Assembly (NCBI RefSeq): GCF_008639165.1
Contig: NZ_CP029197.1
Span: 5,832,001 to 5,896,000 of the forward strand
Direction: 5' to 3'
DNA: 64,000 nt
DNA from: Streptomyces venezuelae ATCC 10712
Lineage (GTDB): Bacteria > Actinomycetota > Actinomycetes > Streptomycetales > Streptomycetaceae
In this document: piece by piece, positions 55,311-63,579 of the stretch
Layout: each line of letters begins with the position of its first letter
Position numbering within the stretch: the first letter of the stretch is position 1
Program-made: the position numbers and the translations under genes
The notes under the pieces: model-generated
Database searches by the model: none
What the model saw: the letters and a program-made list of their open reading frames with translations, nothing else
What the model was told of the DNA's origin: nothing

Positions 55311-55381
55311 ATGGACCCTCCGCCACAGGCGCACATCGGTGTCGGTCACGCTCCGGAGTACACCATGCGCGCCTGTGGGAA

Positions 55382-57469
55382 TCAATGGATGTCCGCTGTG
55401 CGGTCACTCCCGGTGGACACCTCGACGGCCGACCCGACGGCAGGTCCGCTCTCCGCCCCGACGCCGGATCCGCTCTCCGACCCGCTCCCAGACACGGAGT
55501 TCGGGCCGACGGCCGACCCGGTGTCCGACGCGGAGCTCGGGCCGACGGCCGACCCGCTGTCCGACGCGCGGTCCGGGCCGACGGCCGACCCGGTGTCCGA
55601 GCCGGTGCTCGACCGCCTGTCCGCCCCGCTGTCCGCCCCGCTGTCCGTCCCGGTGTCCGGACCGACGACCGACCGGCTGTCCGCTCCGGTGTCCGAGCCG
55701 ATGGTCGAGCCGGTGGTCGTCCCGACGGCCGGGCCGACAGCCGACCCCGTGTCCGACCCGACGCCGGACCCCGTGTCCGACCCGACGCCCGACCCCGCCT
55801 CCAGCGCGCGGCCCGGGCCCGGCCTCTTCCTCCCCGCGGCCGGTCCCGTCGGCGCCGTCGCCTCCGTCGTGCCGCCGCGGGCCGCGTCCGCCGCCGCGTA
55901 CAGCTCGGCCGGGTGGACCCCGGCGAAGGCGGCGACGAGGTGGCCGTCGGGGCGTACGAGCAGGACGGCGTGGGCGGGGGCGCCGGGGTAGGCCTCCGTC
56001 ACCAGGACCTCGGCCTTCGCCGGGAGGGCGCGGACGGCCTCGTCCAGCCGGGGCATCACGCCCGCGCCGCGCCAGTGGCGCCGGTCCCAGACCCCGGTGC
56101 CGGGGGCGATCAGCAGGACCAGGAAGCGGCCCTGCCCCAGCCGGTCCCGGAGCCGTACGGTCGTGCCGTCCGGGGCGGTCACCCGGACGTCCTCGACGGG
56201 CGCGCCCTCCGGGGTTCCGACGGGGGTACGGCCCCCGGTGTACGGAGGTGCGAGGGGGGAGTGCGGGTACGCGGGGGGCGCGCCCAGCGGGCCGCGCCCC
56301 ACATGCCCGTCGGTCAGCAGGGCGTCGTGGCCGCGCGTCGCCCCGGGAAGGTACGTGCGCAGGCCGCCGCCGCCCCGCAGGACCGGCAGGGACTGGTCGG
56401 CGGCGCGCAGCCGGTGGGCGACCGCCGCCCGCCGCTCGCTCTGGTAGCTGTCGAGCAGCCGGTCCGAGCCGCCGTGGTGCCAGGTGTGGGCGAGCTTCCA
56501 GGCGAGGTTGTCGACGTCCCGGAAGCCCTCGTCGAGGCCCTGGGTGCCGACCGCGCCGAGCAGGTGCGCCGCGTCCCCGGCGAGGAGGACGCGGTCGACG
56601 CGCCAGCGCCGGGCGAGCCGGTGGTGGAGGGTGTGGACGCCGGTGTCGATGAGTTCGTACGGGGGAGTCGTCCCCTCGCACCAGCCGGCCAGGGTCTCGC
56701 GGATCCGGGCGATCAGCGCGTCCGGGGTGACGAGGTCGCCGCGGGGCGGCAGCAGCCAGTCGATCCGCCACACCCCGTCGGGCAGCGGGCGGGCGGTGAT
56801 CTCGTCGGCGGCGCCGCGCCACGGGGGCTGACGGTGCAGCAGGGCCTCGCCGGGCCAGGGGAGTTCGGTGCGCAGGGCGGCGACGGCGTGGCGTTCCACC
56901 GCCGTACGGCCGGGGAAGCGGATGCCGAGCAGTTTGCGGACGGTGGAGCGGGCGCCGTCGCAGCCGACCAGGTGGCTGCCGCGCCACCAGGTGCCGGCCG
57001 GCCCCCGGGTGTGGGCGACGACCCCGTCCCGGTCCTGCTCGACGGTGTCGAGCCGGGCGTCGGTGACGAGCCGGATCAGCTTCTGGCGGGCGATGGCGTC
57101 GCGCAGTCCGCGCGCCAGGGCGTGCTGGGGGATGTGCAGCGGTGCGGCCGGGGTGGCGGGCGCGGCGGGGTCCTCGGACCACTCCTCCGTGCCGCCGAGT
57201 CCCAGGTCGAGGGCGAGGTGGCGGACGACCTGGCGGCGGCGCATGCCGCGCCAGCCGACCCAGCGGACGCCCTCGTCACGGAGGGTGGTGCAGCCGAGCC
57301 GCTCGACCATCGCGGCCATGTCGGCGCGCAGCACGACGCTCCGGGCAGGGCGGGGTTCCTCCTTGCCGGGGCCCTCGTCGAGGACGACGCTGGGCACGCT
57401 CTGCGCGGCGAGCGCGAGGGAGAGCGCGAGGCCGACCGGCCCCGCGCCCACGATGATCACCGGGTCCAC
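55382..57469 (-). CDS. FAD-dependent aromatic hydroxylase (PheA/TfdB type) with low-complexity tail
   Basis: 695 residues. Flavin motifs: GAGPVGLALSLALA (GxGxxG near residue 8), the DG motif VGCDGARSTVRKLLG, and the GD motif LLAGDAAHLLGAVGTQGLDEGFRDVDNLAWKLA. The thioredoxin-like C-terminal domain of this subgroup follows (about 430-560). The last 130 residues or so are Ser/Gly/Asp/Thr/Val repeats (SDTGSGVGSDTGSAVGP style), acidic and probably disordered, which is unusual. GTG 57469 has AGGAG seven bases upstream; earlier in-frame codons are Cys/His-rich and not protein-like. Substrate unknown. Confidence 0.88.
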   Translation of the reverse strand: MDPVIIVGAGPVGLALSLALAAQSVPSVVLDEGPGKEEPRPARSVVLRADMAAMVERLGCTTLRDEGVRWVGWRGMRRRQVVRHLALDLGLGGTEEWSEDPAAPATPAAPLHIPQHALARGLRDAIARQKLIRLVTDARLDTVEQDRDGVVAHTRGPAGTWWRGSHLVGCDGARSTVRKLLGIRFPGRTAVERHAVAALRTELPWPGEALLHRQPPWRGAADEITARPLPDGVWRIDWLLPPRGDLVTPDALIARIRETLAGWCEGTTPPYELIDTGVHTLHHRLARRWRVDRVLLAGDAAHLLGAVGTQGLDEGFRDVDNLAWKLAHTWHHGGSDRLLDSYQSERRAAVAHRLRAADQSLPVLRGGGGLRTYLPGATRGHDALLTDGHVGRGPLGAPPAYPHSPLAPPYTGGRTPVGTPEGAPVEDVRVTAPDGTTVRLRDRLGQGRFLVLLIAPGTGVWDRRHWRGAGVMPRLDEAVRALPAKAEVLVTEAYPGAPAHAVLLVRPDGHLVAAFAGVHPAELYAAADAARGGTTEATAPTGPAAGRKRPGPGRALEAGSGVGSDTGSGVGSDTGSAVGPAVGTTTGSTIGSDTGADSRSVVGPDTGTDSGADSGADRRSSTGSDTGSAVGPDRASDSGSAVGPSSASDTGSAVGPNSVSGSGSESGSGVGAESGPAVGSAVEVSTGSDRTADIH

Positions 57470-57584
57470 GGCACGGCTCCTGAAGGCCGGACGGTCATGG
57501 GGGCAGCACAGCTGAGTGTGGCACGAGCCCGGTGCTTGATCACAGACCGTATGCAACCCACTGAGGGTGCTTGCGTCAAGTGAC

Positions 57585-57636
57585 GGGGTGGGCGCGGTGC
57601 GGCTGACCTGAAGTCAGTACCGCTCCGGCCCACCCC
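57585..57636 (-). terminator. Long hairpin after gluD
   Basis: GGGGTGGGC/GCCCACCCC (57585-57593, 57628-57636), GCGGT/ACCGC and CTGAC/GTCAG stack into one interrupted stem, 26 bp beyond the gluD stop. It probably ends the gluABCD transcript. The rest of the gap to 57469 shows no gene. Confidence 0.65.
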
Positions 57637-57662
57637 TGTTGTCCCACGGACCCCGGGAGGGG

Positions 57663-58553
57663 TCAGGCGCCGCTGATCGCGTCGCTCTTCACGTCGGCGG
57701 GTCCGGCCTGGGTCGGGATGGCCGCCGTGGCGGACTTCTTGCCCCGGCGCAGGCGCCGCTCCAGGCGTGCGGCGAGGTGGGTGACGATCGCGTTGATGAC
57801 GATGTAGATCAGCGCGATGACGGTGAAGGTGGCGATGGTGTTGGCGCCGTAGTTGGCCGTGATCTGCCGGTTCTGGCTGAGCAGCTCGGCGTATCCGAGC
57901 AGCGCGCCGCCGAGCGCCGTGTCCTTGACGATCACGACGAGCTGGCTGACCAGGGCGGGGAGCATGACGGTGACGGCCTGCGGCAGCAGGACGTACGTCA
58001 TGGTCTGGCCCTTGCGCATGCCGAGCGCCTCGGCCGCGTCGCCCTGGCCGCGGGGCAGCGAGAGCACGCCCGCCCGGACGACCTCGGCGATCACCGAGGC
58101 GTTGTAGAGCACCAGGCCGGTGACGACCGCGTACAGCGGGCGGAAGTCGGAGCTGATGGTGGTGAACTCGCGGTACAGCGCGGCCGCGAACATCATCAGG
58201 AGCAGGACCGGGATGGCGCGGAAGAACTCCACGACCGCGCCCACGGGGACCCGCACCCAGCGGTGGTCGGAGAGCCGGCCGATGCCGAGGAGGGCTCCGA
58301 GGGGCAGCGCGATCAGGATGGACAGCGCGGCGGCCTTGAGGGTCTCCATCAGACCGGGCAGCAGATACGTCGTCCACACCCGGGAGTCGGTGACGAACGG
58401 GCTCCACTTGTCGGCGGCCAGCTGGTTCTTGTCGTTGAGGGCCGCGAGGACCCACCACGCCACCAGGGCGAGGACCGCGAGGAAGACGATCGTGAAGAGG
58501 ACGTTGCGCCGCTTGGCGCGCGGTCCGGGGGTGTCGTACAGGACGGAGCTCAT
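57663..58553 (-). CDS. gluD: Glutamate ABC transporter permease GluD
   Basis: 296 residues, six or so spans, HisM/GlnP-type permease. The EAA loop reads GQGDAAEALGMRKGQTMTYVLLPQAV, the contact site for the ATPase. A Lys/Arg-rich tail follows the last span. The ATG overlaps the gluC stop by 4 bp. As the last gene of gluABCD it pairs with GluC to form the membrane channel for glutamate uptake. Confidence 0.94.
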   Translation of the reverse strand: MSSVLYDTPGPRAKRRNVLFTIVFLAVLALVAWWVLAALNDKNQLAADKWSPFVTDSRVWTTYLLPGLMETLKAAALSILIALPLGALLGIGRLSDHRWVRVPVGAVVEFFRAIPVLLLMMFAAALYREFTTISSDFRPLYAVVTGLVLYNASVIAEVVRAGVLSLPRGQGDAAEALGMRKGQTMTYVLLPQAVTVMLPALVSQLVVIVKDTALGGALLGYAELLSQNRQITANYGANTIATFTVIALIYIVINAIVTHLAARLERRLRRGKKSATAAIPTQAGPADVKSDAISGA

Positions 58554-59224
58554 CGCTTCACCGCCAGTCGCTTGGCCGCCCAGCCGAGGAACAGGCCGGT
58601 GGGAAGGGTGAGGACGATGAACCCGAAGGCGAAGACGGCGAAGACGGCGAAGAGCGCGTCGGTCTCGTTCTCGATCATCTCCTTCATCAGGACGGCCGCC
58701 TCCGCGGCGCCGATGGCCGCCGCGACGGTGGTGTTCTTCGTGAGGGCGATGAGGACGTTGGCGAGCGGGGCCACCGCCGCGCGGAACGCCTGCGGGAGGA
58801 CGACCAGGGTCAGCACCTGGACGAAGTTCAGGCCCAGCGCACGGGCGGCCTCGGCCTGGCCCGGCGGCACGGTGTTGATGCCCGAGCGCAGCGCCTCGCA
58901 GACGAAGGTGCCGGTGTACGCGATGAGTCCGAGGATCGCGAGCCGGAAGCCGATGTCCTCGGAGCGGTCCGCGCCGAGCGTGATCCCGAGCGTCTGGTCG
59001 AGGCCGAACGAACAGGCCACGATGACGACGGTCAGCGGGGTGTTCCGGACGAGGTTCACGTATGTGGTGCCGAAGCCCCGCATGAGGGGTACCGGGCTGA
59101 CTCGCATGGCGGCGAGGGCGGTGCCCCAGATCAGGGAGCCGATCGCCGAGTAGAGGGCGAGCTGCGCCGTCACCCAGAAGGCGCCGAGCAGGTCGTACTG
59201 CCCGGAATCAAGAAAGTCGAACAC
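58550..59224 (-). CDS. gluC: Glutamate ABC transporter permease GluC
   Basis: 224 residues, five spans. The EAA motif is GQAEAARALGLNFVQVLTLVVLPQAFR, with TFVCEALRSGINTVPPG before it, typical of polar amino acid permeases. GTG 59224. The gap of 120 bp from gluB contains a strong hairpin, so expression is probably lower than that of the binding protein. Overlaps gluD by ATGA. Confidence 0.94.
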   Translation of the reverse strand: MFDFLDSGQYDLLGAFWVTAQLALYSAIGSLIWGTALAAMRVSPVPLMRGFGTTYVNLVRNTPLTVVIVACSFGLDQTLGITLGADRSEDIGFRLAILGLIAYTGTFVCEALRSGINTVPPGQAEAARALGLNFVQVLTLVVLPQAFRAAVAPLANVLIALTKNTTVAAAIGAAEAAVLMKEMIENETDALFAVFAVFAFGFIVLTLPTGLFLGWAAKRLAVKR

Positions 59225-59294
59225 GATGCCCCGCGCTCTCCCCTGGTGGTCGGTCGGTGTGGAGGCCGGTGCGTGGGCAGCGGCCGGTGCCGGG

Positions 59295-59327
59295 GTGACG
59301 GCCGCCGCCGAGCGGGGCGGCCGTCAC
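59295..59327 (-). terminator. Intercistronic hairpin between gluB and gluC
   Basis: GTGACGGCCGCC (59295-59306) pairs perfectly with GGCGGCCGTCAC (59316-59327) across a 9-nt loop. In the minus-strand operon it lies 17 bp after the gluB stop and would stabilise gluB mRNA or partially terminate before gluCD. Confidence 0.7.
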
Positions 59328-59344
59328 GGACCGGGCGGGGTGGA

Positions 59345-60166
59345 TCAGCCGGCGATCTTCGGCGCGGGGTCGTTCTTGTAGCCCGAGGGGCCGAAGTGCT
59401 GCTTCACGAGCTTGTCCCAGGTGCCGTCGGAGACCATCTTCTCCAGGGCCTTGTTGATCTTGCCCTTGAGCTCGGAGTCGCCCTTCTTGATGCCGATGCC
59501 GTAGTTCTCGTTGCTCAGGGAGAGACCCGCGAGCTTGAACTTGCCCTGGTGCTCCTTCTGCGAGGCGTAGCCCGCGAGGATGGAGGCGTCTGTGGTCAGG
59601 GCGTCGACACGCTTGTTCTCCAGGCCGGTGAGGCACTCGGAGTAGCCGCCGAGCTGCTGGAGGTCGGCCTTCGGGGCGAGCTTCTCCTTGACGTTCTGCG
59701 CGGAGGTCGAGCCGGTGACCGAGCAGAGCTTCTTGGAGTTGAGGTCCTCGACCTTGGTGATCGACGAGTCGTCGGCGCGCACCAGCAGGTCCTGGTGGGT
59801 CACGAAGTACGGGCCGGCGAAGTCGACCTCCTTGAGGCGCTTCTCGTTGATCGAGTAGCTGGCGACGACGAACTTGACGTCACCGTTCTTGATCAGGTTC
59901 TCGCGCTCGGCGCTCGGCGCCTGCTTCCAGTTGATCTTGTCCTCGGCGAAGCCGAGCTCCTTGGCGACGTACTTGGCCACGTCGACGTCGAAGCCGGCGT
60001 ACGTGCCGTCCGGGGTCTTCAGGCCCAGACCGGGCTGGTCGAACTTGATGCCGACGGTGATCTTGTCACCGTTGCTGCCCGAGTCGGAGCCGCTGCCACA
60101 GGCGGTGGCGGTCAGGGCGAGGACGACGGCGGCCGCCGCGGCGGCGGGGGTGCGACGAAGCTTCAT
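59345..60166 (-). CDS. gluB: Glutamate-binding lipoprotein GluB
   Basis: 273 residues. A lipoprotein signal peptide with lipobox LTATAC (Cys about 23) is followed by a Ser/Gly linker and a family 3 solute-binding fold (ITVGIKFDQPGLGLKTPDGTYAGFDVDVAKYVAKELGF; ENLIKNGDVKFVVASYSINEKRLKEVDFAGPYFV). Captures glutamate outside the membrane for GluCD. It is separated from gluA by 54 bp and from gluC by a hairpin-containing gap. Confidence 0.95.
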   Translation of the reverse strand: MKLRRTPAAAAAAVVLALTATACGSGSDSGSNGDKITVGIKFDQPGLGLKTPDGTYAGFDVDVAKYVAKELGFAEDKINWKQAPSAERENLIKNGDVKFVVASYSINEKRLKEVDFAGPYFVTHQDLLVRADDSSITKVEDLNSKKLCSVTGSTSAQNVKEKLAPKADLQQLGGYSECLTGLENKRVDALTTDASILAGYASQKEHQGKFKLAGLSLSNENYGIGIKKGDSELKGKINKALEKMVSDGTWDKLVKQHFGPSGYKNDPAPKIAG

Positions 60167-60220
60167 CGAGGAATGTCCCTTGGTCTAGAAGTGAGTTGGG
60201 AAGGATAGGCCCGAACTCGC

Positions 60221-61018
60221 TCAGTGGTGAAGGATCTTGGAGAGGAAGTCCTTCGCCCGGTCGCTGCGCGGGTTGCTGAAGAACTCCTCGGGAGTCGCCT
60301 GCTCGACGATGCGGCCGTCCGCCATGAAGACGACCCGGTTGGCGGCGGAGCGCGCGAAGCCCATCTCGTGGGTGACGACCACCATCGTCATGCCCTCCTG
60401 GGCCAGCTGCTGCATGACCTCCAGGACCTCGTTGATCATCTCGGGGTCCAGCGCGGAGGTCGGCTCGTCGAACAGCATGACCTTCGGGTCCATCGCGAGC
60501 GCGCGGGCGATCGCCACGCGCTGCTGCTGGCCGCCGGAGAGCTGCGCCGGGTACTTGTCCGCCTGGGTACCCACGCCGACCCGGTCGAGCAGGGCGCGCG
60601 CCTTGGTCTCGGCGGCCTTCTTCTCCGTCTTCCGGACCTTGATCTGGCCCAGCATCACGTTCTCGAGCACCGTCTTGTGCGCGAAAAGGTTGAACGATTG
60701 GAAGACCATGCCCACGTCGGAACGGAGCCGGGCGAGCTCCTTGCCCTCCGCCGGCAGCGGCTTGCCGTCGATGGTGATGGTGCCGGAGTCGATGCTCTCC
60801 AGCCGGTTGATCGTGCGGCACAGCGTCGACTTGCCGGACCCGGAAGGTCCGATGACGACCACGACCTCGCCGCGGCTGATCGTCAGATCGATGTCCTGGA
60901 GGACATGCAGTGCGCCGAAGTGCTTGTTCACGCCGGACAGTACGACCAGGTCGTCCGCGGCGCGCGGGGTGTCCTCGGGCCCCCTGGAAAGGGACTTGGA
61001 CACAGACTCTCCGCTCAT
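60221..61018 (-). CDS. gluA: Glutamate ABC transporter ATPase GluA
   Basis: 265 residues. Walker A GPSGSGKST, Q-loop MVFQSFNLF, signature LSGGQQQRVAIARAL, Walker B VMLFDEPTSALD and the switch His in VVVTHEM are all present. The closest type is GlnQ/HisP-like polar amino acid ATPases. It is the first gene of gluABCD and is divergent from gluR. ATG 61018. A -10 box TAGTGT (minus, 61058-61053) with ATGACG 18 bp upstream is a plausible promoter. Confidence 0.95.
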   Translation of the reverse strand: MSGESVSKSLSRGPEDTPRAADDLVVLSGVNKHFGALHVLQDIDLTISRGEVVVVIGPSGSGKSTLCRTINRLESIDSGTITIDGKPLPAEGKELARLRSDVGMVFQSFNLFAHKTVLENVMLGQIKVRKTEKKAAETKARALLDRVGVGTQADKYPAQLSGGQQQRVAIARALAMDPKVMLFDEPTSALDPEMINEVLEVMQQLAQEGMTMVVVTHEMGFARSAANRVVFMADGRIVEQATPEEFFSNPRSDRAKDFLSKILHH

Positions 61019-61052
61019 CGGGCTCTTGCTCCGTCCTCCTCGGTTGGGGAGG

Positions 61053-61088
61053 ACACTAGAGACCCGATGTGAGGACCGTCATCACATC
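61053..61088 (-). promoter_or_regulatory. gluABCD promoter with overlapping inverted repeat
   Basis: Read on the minus strand: ATGACG (61082-61077), 18 bp, TAGTGT (61058-61053). The inverted repeat GATGTGA-N9-TCACATC (61066-61088) covers the -35 box and half the spacer, so a bound protein would control the operon. TGTGA half-sites recur in GTCACA (61185-61190) and TGTGAC (61205-61210). Confidence 0.5.
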
Positions 61089-61199
61089 TGAGCTGAAATT
61101 GAGCATAACGATCCGGCTGCAACCGGACACGGCGTGTGAAGAGGGCGTCCCCGGCCGTACCGGGTGCATAACAGAAACCCCGACGTCACAGGGGCACAC

Positions 61200-61250
61200 T
61201 TGACTGTGACACCGATGATCGGCGTTCATGCCCTGGTACCACCTGGTACA
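61200..61250 (+). promoter_or_regulatory. gluR upstream region: TTGACT and CCTGGTAC direct repeats
   Basis: TTGACT (61200-61205) and GTTCAT (61224-61229), 18 bp apart, are promoter-like. Just downstream CCTGGTAC occurs at 61232-61239 and 61242-61249, a 10-bp phased direct repeat of the kind bound by OmpR-family dimers such as GluR. The pair also contains the palindrome GTACCA-CC-TGGTAC. Confidence 0.4.
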
Positions 61251-61291
61251 CAGAGATCCGTTATCGGACGGCAACCACGGAGGAGGTACGT

Positions 61292-62005
61292 ATGCGACTG
61301 CTGCTCGTCGAGGACGACGACCATGTCGCCGCCGCCCTCTCCGCGATCCTCGCCCGGCACGGCTTCACGGTCACCCACGCCCGCAACGGCGAGGAGGCCC
61401 TGCAGGCCGTCCTGCCCACCGCGCAGGGCGAGCGTCCCTCGTACGGGGTGATCCTGCTCGACCTCGGCCTGCCCGACCAGGACGGCTACCAGGTCTGCGG
61501 CCGCATCCGGAAGCTCACCACCACCCCGGTGATCATGGTGACCGCGCGCGGCGACGTACGCTCCCGGATCCACGGGCTCAACCTCGGCGCCGACGACTAC
61601 GTCGTGAAGCCGTACGACCCCGGCGAGCTGCTCGCCCGGATCCACGCCGTCAGCCGGCGCCACGCGGGCACCGAGGAGACGGCGGCCACCGGCACCGCCA
61701 CCGACGGCACCCAGCTGCGGCTCGGCCCCGTCACCATCGAGCTGCCCACCCGAAGGGTCAGCGTCGACGGCGAGAGCGTCCCCCTCACCCGCAAGGAGTT
61801 CGACCTGCTCGCGCTCCTCGCCCAGCGGCCCGGGGTCGTCTTCCGCCGCGAACAGATCATCAGCGAGGTCTGGCGCACCAGTTGGGAAGGGACCGGCCGC
61901 ACCCTGGAGGTGCACGTCGCCTCCCTGCGCTCCAAGCTGCGGATGCCCGCCCTGATCGAGACCGTGCGGGGCGTCGGCTACCGCCTGGTCGCCCCCGCCG
62001 CGTAA
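61292..62005 (+). CDS. gluR: GluR, OmpR-family response regulator
   Basis: 237 residues. A receiver domain (LLLVEDDDHVAAALSAIL; phospho-acceptor in VILLDLGLPDQDGY; VMVTARGD; DDYVVKPYDPGELLARI) is joined to a winged-helix DNA-binding domain (LTRKEFDLLALLAQRPGVVFRREQIISEVW...LEVHVASLRSKL). GGAGGAGG (61279-61286) lies just before the ATG. Position beside gluABCD matches GluR of the S. coelicolor GluR-GluK system, reported to respond to glutamate and to control uptake and antibiotic output. gluK follows after 18 bp. Confidence 0.9.
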   Translation: MRLLLVEDDDHVAAALSAILARHGFTVTHARNGEEALQAVLPTAQGERPSYGVILLDLGLPDQDGYQVCGRIRKLTTTPVIMVTARGDVRSRIHGLNLGADDYVVKPYDPGELLARIHAVSRRHAGTEETAATGTATDGTQLRLGPVTIELPTRRVSVDGESVPLTRKEFDLLALLAQRPGVVFRREQIISEVWRTSWEGTGRTLEVHVASLRSKLRMPALIETVRGVGYRLVAPAA

Positions 62006-62023
62006 CCGCCGGACGGCCCCTCC

Positions 62024-63454
62024 GTGCGCACCCGCCTCCTGCCCCTCCTCATCGTCCTGATGGCCGGCGTCCTGCTCGCCCTCGGCTTCCCGCTCGCCGC
62101 CAGCCTCGCCGCGTCCGAACAGCAGCGGGTCGTCGTCGACCGGCTCGACGACGCGGCGCGCTTCGCCGCGCTCGCCCAGTTCGTCAGCGAGACCAGCCCC
62201 GGCACCGACGAGCGGAGCGCCACCCTCGGCGGTGAACTCGCCAGCTATCACGACGTGTACGGCATCCGGGCCGGGATCTTCTACCGGAACAACCGCTCCA
62301 TGGCCGCCGCCCCCGAGGACTGGGTCGTCCCGTACGACGGGGAGGGCCGTCGCGCCTTCAACGAGGCCCTGCTCGGCCGGCGCAGCCACAATCCGCCCCA
62401 GGTGTGGCCCTGGCAGACCCACGCGCGGCTCATCATCGCCTCCCCGGTCGTCCGCGACGGGGACGTCGTCGCCGTCGTCGTCACCGACTCGCCGACCGGG
62501 CAGCTCCGGATGCGCATCCTGCGCGGCTGGGTGCTGATCTTCGCGGGCGAGGCCGCCGCCATGCTGGTCGCCGTCGGCGCCGCCGTCCGGCTCACCGGCT
62601 GGGTCCTGCGGCCCGTCCGCATCCTCGACTCCGTCACCCACGACATCGCGACCGGACGGATGAACTCCCGGGTCGCGGCGACCGGCGGACCGCCCGAACT
62701 ACGGCGCCTCGCGCTCTCGTTCAACGAGATGGCCGACAACGTCGAGGAGGCGCTCGAACAACAGCGGGCCTTCGTCGCCGACGCCTCCCACCAGCTGCGC
62801 AACCCGCTGGCCGCGCTGCTCCTGCGGATCGAGCTGCTCGCCCTCGAGCTGCCCGAGGGCAACGAGGAGATCGCCTCCGTACGGACCGAGGGCAAGCGTC
62901 TCGCCCAGGTCCTCGACGACCTGCTCGACCTGGCGCTCGCCGAGCACACGGCGGCCGAGCTGCGGCTCACCGACGTCGGCGCGCTCACGGCCGAGCGGGT
63001 CGCGTCCTGGCGTCCGGTCGCCGAGGACAAGGGCGTGCTGCTGACGGCGGAGTGCGGGGCGGTCACGGCCTGGGCCGACCCGGTGGCGCTCTCCAGCGCG
63101 CTGGACGCGGTGATCGACAACGCGCTGAAGTTCACCCCGGCCGGGGAGGAGGTCACCGTCACGGTGGCGGCGCTGCCCGGCGGGGAGACCGTCGCGGTGG
63201 TCGTCGCCGACCACGGGCCGGGCCTCACGGACGAGGAGCTCGGCCGGGTCGGCGACCGCTTCTGGCGCTCGGGCCGGCACCAGAACGTCAAGGGGTCGGG
63301 CCTCGGCCTCTCCATCGCCCGGGTCCTGCTGACGGCGGGCGGCGGCGGGGTGGCCTTCGCTCCGAACGAGCCGCACGGTCTCCGCGTGACGGTGACCGTG
63401 CCCCGTAACCAGCCACCGACGAGGACGGACGCGGGGGGCTTCGCCGGGGGGTAG
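62024..63454 (+). CDS. gluK: GluK sensor histidine kinase
   Basis: 476 residues. Two membrane helices flank an extracytoplasmic sensor domain of about 130 residues. A HAMP domain follows the second helix (LTGWVLRPVRILDSVTHDIATGRMNSR). The HisKA box is VADASHQLRNPLAALLLRIELLALELPEGNEE, and the HATPase has VIDNALKFTPAGEE, DHGPGLTDEE and GSGLGLSIARVLL. GTG 62024, 18 bp after gluR. The extracytoplasmic domain is the likely glutamate sensor. It is convergent with the next gene. Confidence 0.9.
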   Translation: MRTRLLPLLIVLMAGVLLALGFPLAASLAASEQQRVVVDRLDDAARFAALAQFVSETSPGTDERSATLGGELASYHDVYGIRAGIFYRNNRSMAAAPEDWVVPYDGEGRRAFNEALLGRRSHNPPQVWPWQTHARLIIASPVVRDGDVVAVVVTDSPTGQLRMRILRGWVLIFAGEAAAMLVAVGAAVRLTGWVLRPVRILDSVTHDIATGRMNSRVAATGGPPELRRLALSFNEMADNVEEALEQQRAFVADASHQLRNPLAALLLRIELLALELPEGNEEIASVRTEGKRLAQVLDDLLDLALAEHTAAELRLTDVGALTAERVASWRPVAEDKGVLLTAECGAVTAWADPVALSSALDAVIDNALKFTPAGEEVTVTVAALPGGETVAVVVADHGPGLTDEELGRVGDRFWRSGRHQNVKGSGLGLSIARVLLTAGGGGVAFAPNEPHGLRVTVTVPRNQPPTRTDAGGFAGG

Positions 63455-63579
63455 GCGGCAGGCGCGTGCCGGGCGTGCCGCCGCCAGCCGGCGGGGCGGT
63501 AAGGCCGGCCGCGGGGCCTCCCCGGCTGCGGTAGCGGCGACGGAGCGGGTCGGCGGCGGCAAGGCGGACCGAACCGCCC

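Noticed and set aside
55096..55407. Longer minus-strand frames across the cysteine dioxygenase leader
   Set aside because: They lack ribosome-binding sites and protein-like composition. Only the short frame ending at 55263 has good signals.
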